Origin: Candidatus Fibrimonadales bacterium
Lineage (GTDB): Bacteria; Fibrobacterota; Fibrobacteria; Fibrobacterales; Fibrobacteraceae
Direction of reading: 5' to 3'
Length of the DNA: 5,047 nt
NCBI GenBank assembly: GCA_009777135.1
Contig: WRMM01000183.1
Coordinates: forward strand, 1-5,047
Each line of letters begins with the position of its first letter. The stretch's first letter is position 1. The position numbers and the translations under genes are program-made. Under the pieces are notes generated by a model. That model did not search any database and was not told the origin of the DNA. It was given only the letters and a program-made list of their open reading frames with translations. This document shows, piece after piece, positions 1 through 5,047 of this stretch.

Positions 1-867
1 TTTTTGCGGAATTGCCTGCGGCAGTTTTTGCGATTGTTTTGGCGGCAATGGGATTTCAAAAGAAGGCTTGTTTTCCATTTGCAAAGGAAGTTTATCTATT
101 AGCGGCGTAAGGACAATGCTTTCGGTTTTTGTGGCTACAATTGCAAAAACCGGTTTTTCATTGAATACTGCAGATAAATTTTTCGATAAGTCTTTTGGAA
201 TTTCAATGCCCGTTTTTTGCAATGCAATGGTTTCCAATTCTTTTAGCGGAGCGTTTTGCAATTCTCGCGGAATGCCCATTTCTTTTAGTTCTTGCAAAGC
301 ATTGAAAATTATTTGAAAGGATTGCGGCGAAGTTTGTGCTGATGGTGGCGTTTGCGCTGTTGCTGTTGCTGGCGCAAGCGATTCTGATTGCGTAGCTTGC
401 GAAACGATTTGCAATGCGGTAGCAACGGCGCTTATAAAATCATTTTTTGAAAGAGCTAAAATTAATTTATTTTCCAGCGGGATTTCTGGGCTTGGATGTG
501 AAATTTTTATTGTTTCTGCAATTGCAAGTTTTAAAGCAGGCAGGGATTTATCCGTAAAAGCGTTTAAATTTTGCTGAATAGCTTCTAGCAGTTTTAATAA
601 TTTTTTCACAGGGATATTTTCTTGATTTGCAGAAATATTATCCCTTGCTTTTGATAAATCTTGAGCCAGTTCAGGAAACTTGTTTTTCAATTCTAAAATC
701 AAACGAGAAATTTCATTTATAAGTTTTAACTTTTCAGTGTCTAATTTGGCAGAAGCGCGATTGTCAAATGTTAGTTGAGAGTTGAGAGCAGAGGGCTGAG
801 AGTTGGTTTTAGTTTCCAATTCTTTTTCCCCGCCCTTAAGGTTTTCCTCCGGAAGAGGAGAGTTCAC
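1..867 (-). CDS. Pro/Gln-rich low-complexity protein, C-terminus off window (possibly FliK-like)
   Basis: I do not recognise this protein with certainty. The minus frame is open without a stop from a TGA at 892-894 to the left edge, giving about 289 codons from a GTG at 865-867. The first 45 residues are polar and hold the repeat-encoded segment NSQPSALNSQL. Residues about 46-155 are predicted amphipathic helices, about 158-183 are a Pro/Gln/Ala/Thr linker, about 184-255 look folded, and the visible end is rich in Pro, Gln and Lys. There is no signal peptide or membrane segment. The start is unsure: TTG at 886-888, GTG at 865-867, or TTG at 817-819 (which follows a purine-rich GGGGAAAAAGAA) all fit, and no ATG lies near. 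The gene follows a membrane protein with a flagellar-type tail, and variable helical plus Pro/Gln-rich composition is typical of FliK N-termini. That identity is inference; the diagnostic C-terminal hook domain would be outside the window. Confidence 0.75.
   Translation of the reverse strand, partial: MNSPLPEENLKGGEKELETKTNSQPSALNSQLTFDNRASAKLDTEKLKLINEISRLILELKNKFPELAQDLSKARDNISANQENIPVKKLLKLLEAIQQNLNAFTDKSLPALKLAIAETIKISHPSPEIPLENKLILALSKNDFISAVATALQIVSQATQSESLAPATATAQTPPSAQTSPQSFQIIFNALQELKEMGIPRELQNAPLKELETIALQKTGIEIPKDLSKNLSAVFNEKPVFAIVATKTESIVLTPLIDKLPLQMENKPSFEIPLPPKQSQKLPQAIPQK
773..807. repeat. Heptamer tandem array inside the left gene
   Basis: Five consecutive 7-base units on the plus strand: AGTTGAG, AGTTGAG, AGCAGAG, GGCTGAG, AGTTGGT. 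The first two are exact and the others have drifted. Read on the coding (minus) strand the unit is CTCAACT, which has no stop in any frame and, over 21 bases, encodes a repeating seven-residue unit. Here it gives NSQPSALNSQL, with Asn-Ser-Gln recurring every seven residues. It lies in the polar N-terminal segment of the left gene and is inverted relative to the array at 877-918. Confidence 0.8.
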
Positions 868-876
868 ATAATAATT

Positions 877-918
877 CTCAACTCTCAATTCTCAACTCTC
901 AACTCTTAGTTCTCAATT
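877..918. repeat. Heptamer tandem array between genes
   Basis: Six consecutive 7-base units on the plus strand: CTCAACT, CTCAATT, CTCAACT, CTCAACT, CTTAGTT, CTCAATT. It fills most of the 52-base gap between the membrane-protein stop (920-922) and the left gene's GTG candidate. On the transcribed strand the unit reads AGTTGAG, which puts a TGA in every frame once three units are joined; the TGA at 892-894 that closes the left gene's frame is one of these. Bases 891-904 are a perfect 14-base reverse complement of 773-786. The form resembles the heptameric short tandemly repeated sequences known from cyanobacteria; relatedness is not implied. Confidence 0.85.
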
Positions 919-919
919 T

Positions 920-1861
920 TTATTCGCCTCTTTCTCTAGCCAAGCGAATAACCGTTTCAACTTGATCGCGAGGAAGACCCAGCCACTTTGCAATTTCACC
1001 TGGAGTGCGTCCTTGCTTTGCGTAATCCATGATTTGCTTTTTTTCTCTGGCCCTTCGGTCATAGGTTGTTTCGTCTGCAGGTGGTGGAGTAATTTTTGTA
1101 TTGTTTGGGCTTGCAACTCTAATTGTTCCAGCACTGATTGTTCCGGCACTATCCACGGCTCGCGTTTTTCCAGTGCCATATCTGCGCAGAGATTCTAGGG
1201 CTTCTGCCATTCTTTTTACCGCTTCGGTTACTCTTTGTTTTGCTGTTTTTCTCATAGCGGGTTTGGGCTGTTCCGTTTTTTCGGTAGCTGGTTGCATCTC
1301 TGCTGGTTTAACTTGCGGAAGCGGCGATGGGCGAAAGCGAGTTTGGAATACGGTTGAGTCCAAGCCTCCCAAAGGTGGTGGCGGTGTAGGCTCTGTTTGC
1401 AAATTTCTTAATCTTTCGGTGACTTTTTCAACTTCTTTGGAACGGCGAGAAATTTTTATTATCAAGAATACAATTATGGCAAGCAGTATAGCCGCAGTTA
1501 TGGAAATTCCCTTTATCAAGGAATCTATTAAATCGCTTTCTTTTTCCTTTATGGTTTTTGGAGCCTCCGTTTTGCTGAGAGCGTTTCTGGTTAAAAAAAT
1601 GCGTTCCCACAGATTTTTCTGGGTTTCCATAAGATTTTTTCGCAGTCTTTCGTCTGTTTCTCTGCGCAGCACAAAATTTATGGTTTCCAAAGAATCATGC
1701 AGTTGCTGTAATGTTTCTGGGCTTGGCGTTCCGTAGATTTCAGTTTTTTTTGAGGATTTAGGAAATAATTCGCTGGGATTAAAGCCTCCAAAATGCACAA
1801 GGGCATAGAAGCCTCCAACCAAGGCTATTAAAGCTAATATTATGGTAACGAGCTTTTTCAA
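920..1861 (-). CDS. Two-helix membrane protein with C-terminal HTH-like tail (DUF6115/DUF2802-like)
   Basis: A 313-residue protein with no cysteine. It has a short Lys-Lys N-terminus, a first membrane helix at about 4-23, a probably periplasmic helical region at 24-115 rich in charged residues, and a second membrane helix at about 118-135 followed by Arg-Arg-Ser-Lys, which suggests a cytoplasmic C-terminal half. Then come a short coiled segment (140-155), a Pro-rich linker (157-200), a basic helix (202-228), a Pro-rich spacer, and a final helix-turn-helix-like segment at about 274-311 containing GRTPGEIAKWLGLPRDQVE. That tail resembles those of DUF6115 (SwrB of Bacillus) and DUF2802, families that often sit in flagellar or chemotaxis clusters; the assignment is from memory of the pattern. 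The start is TTG at 1859-1861: it is the only usual start between an in-frame TAG at 1886-1888 and the first membrane helix. No Shine-Dalgarno is visible. It lies 24 bases after the upstream gene. Confidence 0.85.
   Translation of the reverse strand: MKKLVTIILALIALVGGFYALVHFGGFNPSELFPKSSKKTEIYGTPSPETLQQLHDSLETINFVLRRETDERLRKNLMETQKNLWERIFLTRNALSKTEAPKTIKEKESDLIDSLIKGISITAAILLAIIVFLIIKISRRSKEVEKVTERLRNLQTEPTPPPPLGGLDSTVFQTRFRPSPLPQVKPAEMQPATEKTEQPKPAMRKTAKQRVTEAVKRMAEALESLRRYGTGKTRAVDSAGTISAGTIRVASPNNTKITPPPADETTYDRRAREKKQIMDYAKQGRTPGEIAKWLGLPRDQVETVIRLARERGE
1121..1150. repeat. 15-base tandem duplication in coding sequence
   Basis: Two adjacent 15-base copies, 1121-1135 and 1136-1150, differ at two bases. 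On the coding strand they encode SAGTI twice (residues 238-247) in the spacer before the C-terminal tail of the membrane protein. The length keeps the reading frame. Confidence 0.75.
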
Positions 1862-1885
1862 TAGATATAATATAGTAAATAAAAA

Positions 1886-2161
1886 CTAATCCCACATAAT
1901 GCTTGGCGCGGGGTCTTTTAGATCTTTGTTGGTTTTGGCCTCTTCAAATTTTTGTCTTAAATATTCGGAGCGATTCTTTTCTTTTTCCATAGCCTCGGCC
2001 AATTTTTTTTCAAGTTCCGCAGGCTTGTTTTTTTCTTGCTCAAGAAATTCTTCCAAACTCGCTTTCTTTTTGCGTTCCCTGTGAGATACAACTTCCTTAG
2101 CAAAGGTGTCTATCACCAACACGTTATCGCAACATGGGCAAATCACTTCAATATTGGACAT
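1886..2161 (-). CDS. Small Cys-motif/coiled-coil protein, 91 aa
   Basis: A 91-residue soluble protein. The N-terminus is a short beta-type region with CPCC at residues 8-11, giving one C-x-x-C knuckle (C8/C11, with C10 extra), then hydrophobic strand residues and SHRERKKK at 26-33. Residues about 35-77 form a highly charged Glu/Lys coiled coil with repeated EKKL/EKEKN patterns. The end is Pro-containing and finishes in Trp-Asp. Only one half of a zinc ribbon is present, so metal binding would need a second chain or a partner. I recall similar small proteins of unknown function (a CPCC start followed by charged helix) in other bacteria but cannot name a family. The ATG at 2159-2161 is supported by a strong Shine-Dalgarno inside the end of the ATPase gene, 4 bases from its stop, so translation is probably coupled. 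The frame ends in TAG at 1886-1888. Confidence 0.88.
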   Translation of the reverse strand: MSNIEVICPCCDNVLVIDTFAKEVVSHRERKKKASLEEFLEQEKNKPAELEKKLAEAMEKEKNRSEYLRQKFEEAKTNKDLKDPAPSIMWD

Positions 2162-2165
2162 ATTA

Positions 2166-3359
2166 CTACCACCCCTCCAGCAAAAAATCCCCTATAAACT
2201 TATGCTCAATGCCATTTATATTGCCTTCAAAAAATGAATCCATGGAAACAACAAACTTGGAATGATTGTCTTTTATGCGCAGTAATAGAGAAAATTTCTT
2301 GTCTATTATATTTTTTGAGCTTAACCGCTCGCTAATTTGCAGATATATTTTTTTACCTCTTTTTTTGCCGACAAAATCTATTTCTGCGTTATTCAGCTTG
2401 CCAACAAAAACCTTGTAGCCGCGCCTTTCCATTTCGTGCATAACTATATTTTCCAAAACACCCAAAGTATATTTGTCTTTATGGCCCATAATTGAGTAAA
2501 CAAACAAATGATCGCTCACAAAATACTTTTCTTGCGTTTTCAGAATTTCTTTTACCTTAATATCAAAGCGCGGAATTTTTTTTATCACAAAAGCCTGCTC
2601 CAGCACATTTAAATAATGGTAAATTGTTTCAATATCAACGCATATATTTCGGCTTTTAAAATAATCTGCCATTTTATTTGCAGAAAATAAATTGCCCAGA
2701 TTGTTAAAGATAAATTTGGAAACTTTATCCAGAAGCTCAACATTGCGAATCTTGTTTTTTTGAATTACATCTTTTAAAATAGTAGAATTATAAATATCAT
2801 GCGCAATTCTGTGAATTTCCATTTCGCTATACGGATAAATATTCGTTGCAGGAAACCCGCCCTTTTGCAAATAAAGCTTGAAGTCTTTTTCCGTGGTCGA
2901 TTTTTCGTTAAGCTCCCTGAATTCCGCAAAGGAAAGCGGTTTTATTTGAAACCCAACATAGCGGCCTGCAATATAGGTTAAAAGGTCTGGGGAGAGCAAT
3001 TTTGAATTTGAGCCAGTTATGTAAATATCTGTGTTTTTGCTAAGCGACAGGGTGTTGATTACCTTTTCCCAGTTTTGAACCTCTTGAATTTCATCCAAAA
3101 AAATATAATGTTTTTTTTCCGATTTCATTTGAGCTTTGATGAATTTATGGAGCTTTTTATCATTGTTTAATTCTTCATGCTCCATATTTTCAAAGTTTAT
3201 GTAAATAATTTGCCTTTCTGAAACTTTCTTCTCTTTTAAGCTTTCCATAAGCAAAAATAAAACAGAAGATTTGCCACTGCGACGAATTCCCGTTATCACC
3301 TTTACAAATGGCCTGCCCATGAAAGGCTCTATTTGCTTAACAATGCTTCTGTCTAGCAT
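2166..3359 (-). CDS. AAA+ ATPase, AAA_14/DUF4143 family
   Basis: A complete 397-residue protein, the usual length for this family of predicted P-loop ATPases whose role is not established. Walker A is GIRRSGKSS at 24-32, with K30 binding phosphate. Walker B is YIFLDEIQ at 85-92, with D89 for magnesium and E90 catalytic. The sensor-1 region is ITGSNSKLL at 114-122, followed by AGRYVGFQIKPLSFAEF at 131-147, all hallmark positions. A winged-helix-like region (about 205-262) precedes the C-terminal DUF4143 part. There EIDFV (326-330) and YLQIS (339-343) take the positions of a PD-(D/E)xK-like core; the usual final Lys is Ser, so nuclease activity looks unlikely. The ATG at 3357-3359 has GGAGG four bases upstream. 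The family is scattered, often multi-copy and commonly found in accessory DNA. This gene need not be functionally linked to the neighbours, though it is tightly coupled to the 91-residue gene downstream. Confidence 0.95.
   Translation of the reverse strand: MLDRSIVKQIEPFMGRPFVKVITGIRRSGKSSVLFLLMESLKEKKVSERQIIYINFENMEHEELNNDKKLHKFIKAQMKSEKKHYIFLDEIQEVQNWEKVINTLSLSKNTDIYITGSNSKLLSPDLLTYIAGRYVGFQIKPLSFAEFRELNEKSTTEKDFKLYLQKGGFPATNIYPYSEMEIHRIAHDIYNSTILKDVIQKNKIRNVELLDKVSKFIFNNLGNLFSANKMADYFKSRNICVDIETIYHYLNVLEQAFVIKKIPRFDIKVKEILKTQEKYFVSDHLFVYSIMGHKDKYTLGVLENIVMHEMERRGYKVFVGKLNNAEIDFVGKKRGKKIYLQISERLSSKNIIDKKFSLLLRIKDNHSKFVVSMDSFFEGNINGIEHKFIGDFLLEGW
2172..2178 (-). promoter_or_regulatory. Shine-Dalgarno for the 91-aa gene, inside the ATPase gene
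   Basis: On the minus strand GGAGGGG lies 10 bases before the ATG at 2161 and is part of the last codons (Glu-Gly-Trp-stop) of the ATPase gene. It fixes the start of the small gene and suggests coupling to the end of ATPase translation. Confidence 0.75.
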
Positions 3360-3463
3360 TCAACCTCCGCATAATTTTTATTCACACCAACGCCAAAGCA
3401 ACCTCCGACCACGGAGTATTCTCGCACCATATCGCCTATAAAATTTGAAATGTCAAAGGTCAT
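3353..3463 (-). CDS. Possible 36-aa ORF overlapping the ATPase start
   Basis: An ATG at 3461-3463 opens a 36-codon frame ending at TAG 3353-3355, which lies inside codons 2-3 of the ATPase gene. It starts MTFDISNFIGDMVREYSVVG, continues with a Gly/Val-rich stretch, and ends YAEVEC. Its 7-base overlap with the ATPase gene is the arrangement expected for coupled translation, with the ATPase Shine-Dalgarno inside its last codons. Against it: the bases before its ATG (TACCCC) give no Shine-Dalgarno. It could be a leader peptide, a relic of a larger gene, or chance. I do not recognise the peptide. Confidence 0.35.
   Translation of the reverse strand: MTFDISNFIGDMVREYSVVGGCFGVGVNKNYAEVEC
3364..3368 (-). 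promoter_or_regulatory. Shine-Dalgarno for the ATPase gene
   Basis: GGAGG on the minus strand, four bases before the ATG at 3359, supports that start. The extended string CGGAGGTTG occurs again 38 bases further upstream (3399-3407), where no start codon follows closely. Confidence 0.7.
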
Positions 3464-3469
3464 GGGGTA

Positions 3470-3478
3470 AATATAGCA
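3470..3478 (-). promoter_or_regulatory. Extended -10 promoter candidate before the ATPase unit
   Basis: The minus strand reads TGCTATATT (3478-3470), matching an extended -10 (TGnTATAAT) with one mismatch. No good -35 is seen; TTGAAT at 3500-3495 is 19 bases away and weak. Transcription would begin near 3463, at the ATG of the 36-codon ORF, giving either a leaderless small ORF or a leader of about 100 bases for the ATPase. It would make the ATPase and following genes a unit separate from the DUF2135 gene. No convincing terminator is seen between 3464 and 3496. Confidence 0.35.
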
Positions 3479-3496
3479 AATTGCGCAAAGCCAAAT

Positions 3497-5047
3497 TCAA
3501 AACTCAAACTCAGCCACCAGTATTTTATTGTCGTTTGTTCGCTTTACATTTGCCATTTGCAGAGATACAACCTGGCGTTGTTCGGACTTATCGCCATATT
3601 TTGTGTAAATTTCCGCCATAACGGTTGATGGTCCGTCTGCGGCAAATTCGCGTTTGCTGAAATAATTGACATAAACCTGATATTTTCCCTTTACCGCTTT
3701 TTTCAAAAGGAATTGTTCTGGACCGTAACCACTGGTATTGTCTGCGCTTATACGCCCGCCTATGCTCGTTTGGCTTTTGCTGTAGGAGCATTCCTCGTTG
3801 TTCGGGTCTTTCACGTGCAGGTCTATGTCGGCGTTGTTCATATTCCAGTTTATAACCACGCGAATATCAACAGGAATGTTTATTAGCAAGAGTTTGTCAA
3901 TTTTTGAAGTGTTCAAGCGTGGGTTTTTAGCGATTAAATGATTTATTTCCGTAACTGCAACTTCTTCTATTCCACGGATGCGTCTGCGGATATTACTTGA
4001 ATAGCTTTTTGTAAGCAAAGAGTAGAGCGAGTCAAGCGCAGCCTGCGTTTCTCCATTGTCGGCTAGAGCTAGGGCGTAGTCGCGGTAGCTTTGCGGTTCC
4101 ATTGGTCGCCACTGAATTACTTTTTGGCAAACAAATTTTTGGAGCGTGTGCTCGCCGTATTCTTTAAACTTGTAGCCCAGCAAACGATAAAGCGAAGCGT
4201 TTTCAAGTTCCAAATCCGCAATAGACGTAAGTATGCGAATGGCGGTTTCCTTGTCGCCCAGCGTGTAAAACCAGTTTGCCATGTCAAAGTAAAAAGTTGG
4301 CGAGCTGGCATAATCATTTCTTAATTTTAAATATATTTGATAGTCTTCTGCAGGTTTTCCTGTCAATTTGTTCAAATAATCATTATCTTTTTTAATAGGT
4401 TTAATGGCGATGGTTGGCTGAGAGTTGGCAGCTGTTGGCAGGGTGTCTCCTAAACCTAAACTGGCGAGGAAATTGGCGAGGTCTTCGGAGTTATAGTTAT
4501 CCTGATCCAAAACAAATACGGCGTTTGGATTATCCATCCACCCAACGACATCCGCAGATTCTACTAATATGCCAGCCCTAGGCGTTGAAGTTGCTCTATC
4601 TCTAGCTGGTCTTTCCATATTATCTGGCGTGGGATATTTAGGTTTTTGAGGTTTAAAATCGGTATTCTGCCATTTTTTTAGATTTTCGGCTGCTGCCACT
4701 GCCTCATTGAGCATATTGCGTTCCGTATTGCGCTGCTGTTCTTCTCGTCCTTTTATTCCACTCTGATATTCAGTCAGCAGTTCTGGTTCCGTGGCTGGCG
4801 GCTCAATATTATATTGAACATAGTCAGCAAGGGTTTCGAGTACAATGAGCGAAGTGTTTCTCGTGACAATGCCGAATTGCTGCCCAAGCTCTGTAAGCTC
4901 GGCGTGGTTTTGTTCGTAGTTTAAATCAAGCTCTGCAATTTTCTTTTGTGCCCAAATTTTATATATATTTCCCTGGTCTATAGCTTTTTTTGCATCTAAC
5001 TGTATTTTGACTCGCTTTTCAACCTTATCGCCAAAACCGAAAAGCAA
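3497..5047 (-). CDS. VIT/vWA-type protein, C-terminal part with DUF2135 domain (N-terminus off window)
   Basis: The visible 516 codons are the C-terminal part of a larger protein. Residues about 1-100, with WAQKKIAELDLNYEQNHAEL at 32-51 and FGIVTRNTSLIVLETLADYV at 58-77, match the segment that follows the VIT and von Willebrand A domains in bacterial VIT/vWA proteins. Then come a charged helix (95-127), a Pro-rich linker (132-160) and a second linker holding NSQP (208-211). A helical TPR-like region (about 235-375) has YFDMANWFYTLGDKETAIRI and YRDYALALADNGETQAALDS as probable repeats. The end is a DUF2135 beta domain (about 393-497) with the typical ADIDLHVKDP (406-415) and SGYGPEQ (439-445). 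The TTG at 5045-5047 is an internal Leu codon, not a credible start. Family members are usually exported and cell-envelope associated, with protein-binding vWA domains; the substrate is unknown. The frame ends in TGA at 3497-3499. Confidence 0.92.
   Translation of the reverse strand: MLFGFGDKVEKRVKIQLDAKKAIDQGNIYKIWAQKKIAELDLNYEQNHAELTELGQQFGIVTRNTSLIVLETLADYVQYNIEPPATEPELLTEYQSGIKGREEQQRNTERNMLNEAVAAAENLKKWQNTDFKPQKPKYPTPDNMERPARDRATSTPRAGILVESADVVGWMDNPNAVFVLDQDNYNSEDLANFLASLGLGDTLPTAANSQPTIAIKPIKKDNDYLNKLTGKPAEDYQIYLKLRNDYASSPTFYFDMANWFYTLGDKETAIRILTSIADLELENASLYRLLGYKFKEYGEHTLQKFVCQKVIQWRPMEPQSYRDYALALADNGETQAALDSLYSLLTKSYSSNIRRRIRGIEEVAVTEINHLIAKNPRLNTSKIDKLLLINIPVDIRVVINWNMNNADIDLHVKDPNNEECSYSKSQTSIGGRISADNTSGYGPEQFLLKKAVKGKYQVYVNYFSKREFAADGPSTVMAEIYTKYGDKSEQRQVVSLQMANVKRTNDNKILVAEFEF
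4416..4428. repeat. Dispersed heptamer-repeat fragment in the DUF2135 gene
   Basis: GGCTGAGAGTTGG is identical to 794-806 in the left gene's heptamer array, and the following bases (CAGCTGTTGGCAGGG) look like further decayed units. On the coding strand it encodes Asn-Ser-Gln-Pro (residues 208-211) in a linker before the TPR-like region, the same tetrapeptide and reading frame as at 793-804. Confidence 0.6.

Noticed and set aside
68..316. Plus-strand open frame of 82 codons
   Set aside because: It is antisense to the longer minus frame that is open from 867 to the edge, and it gives no recognisable protein.
845..859. 5-bp hairpin TCCTC-CGGAA-GAGGA before the left gene
   Set aside because: It is too short to stand out from chance. 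It has no T-run and does not clearly block any chosen start.
877..918. CRISPR array
   Set aside because: The units are 7 bases and directly adjacent, with no spacers of even length and no cas genes in view.
913..1179. Minus-strand open frame of 88 codons in another frame
   Set aside because: It overlaps the end of the membrane-protein gene out of frame. The helical, charged look comes from the shadowed sequence, and no ribosome site supports it.
1101..1736. Plus-strand open frame of 211 codons
   Set aside because: It lies wholly inside and antisense to the 313-residue membrane protein, which has membrane helices and a recognisable tail. The plus frame has no domain and no ribosome site.
3403..3416. 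Perfect 5-bp hairpin with a 4-base loop (CTCCG/CGGAG) as a terminator
   Set aside because: The stem is short, no T-run follows on either strand, and it lies inside the leader and small ORF of the ATPase.
5045..5047. TTG as the true start of the DUF2135 gene
   Set aside because: It sits at the window edge and the following sequence is the middle of a VIT/vWA-type protein. There is no signal peptide, so the gene must continue to the right.

Overview
All convincing genes in this window lie on the minus strand and read right to left. The host looks like a moderately AT-rich bacterium. Clear GGAGG-type Shine-Dalgarno sites precede two genes, TTG or GTG starts occur, and the gene families (VIT/vWA-type protein with DUF2135, AAA_14/DUF4143 ATPase) are typical of anaerobic, gut-type Gram-negative lineages. 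Fibrobacteres, Spirochaetes or a related candidate phylum would fit. The Shine-Dalgarno sites argue mildly against Bacteroidetes. This placement is inference; no marker gene fixes the taxon.

Layout, in the direction of transcription. At 5047-3497 is the C-terminal part of a large VIT/vWA-type protein ending in a DUF2135 domain; its N-terminal half lies beyond the right edge. A gap of about 137 bases holds an extended -10 promoter candidate and a possible 36-codon ORF that overlaps the next start. At 3359-2166 is a complete AAA_14/DUF4143 ATPase. It is tightly coupled (4-base gap, Shine-Dalgarno inside the ATPase gene) to a 91-residue Cys-motif/coiled-coil protein at 2161-1886. After 24 bases comes a 313-residue two-helix membrane protein with a C-terminal helix-turn-helix-like tail (1861-920, TTG start). 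After a 52-base gap filled mostly by heptamer repeats, a long Pro/Gln-rich protein runs off the left edge (867-1, start uncertain, not recognised).

The membrane protein's C-terminal tail resembles the DUF6115/SwrB and DUF2802 tails that are often found beside flagellar or chemotaxis genes. The Pro/Gln-rich protein after it has the general look of a FliK N-terminal region. A flagellar cluster continuing to the left is therefore a testable idea, not a conclusion.

The most unusual signal is a family of 7-base repeats (CTCAACT / AGTTGAG). One array fills the gap before the left gene, an inverted array lies inside that gene, and a fragment sharing 13 identical bases lies more than 3.6 kb away inside the DUF2135 gene. 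Both coding copies have the orientation that can be read without stops and both encode Asn-Ser-Gln-Pro in a linker; the intergenic array has the orientation that creates stops. This looks like a dispersed, spreading short repeat filtered by selection on coding.
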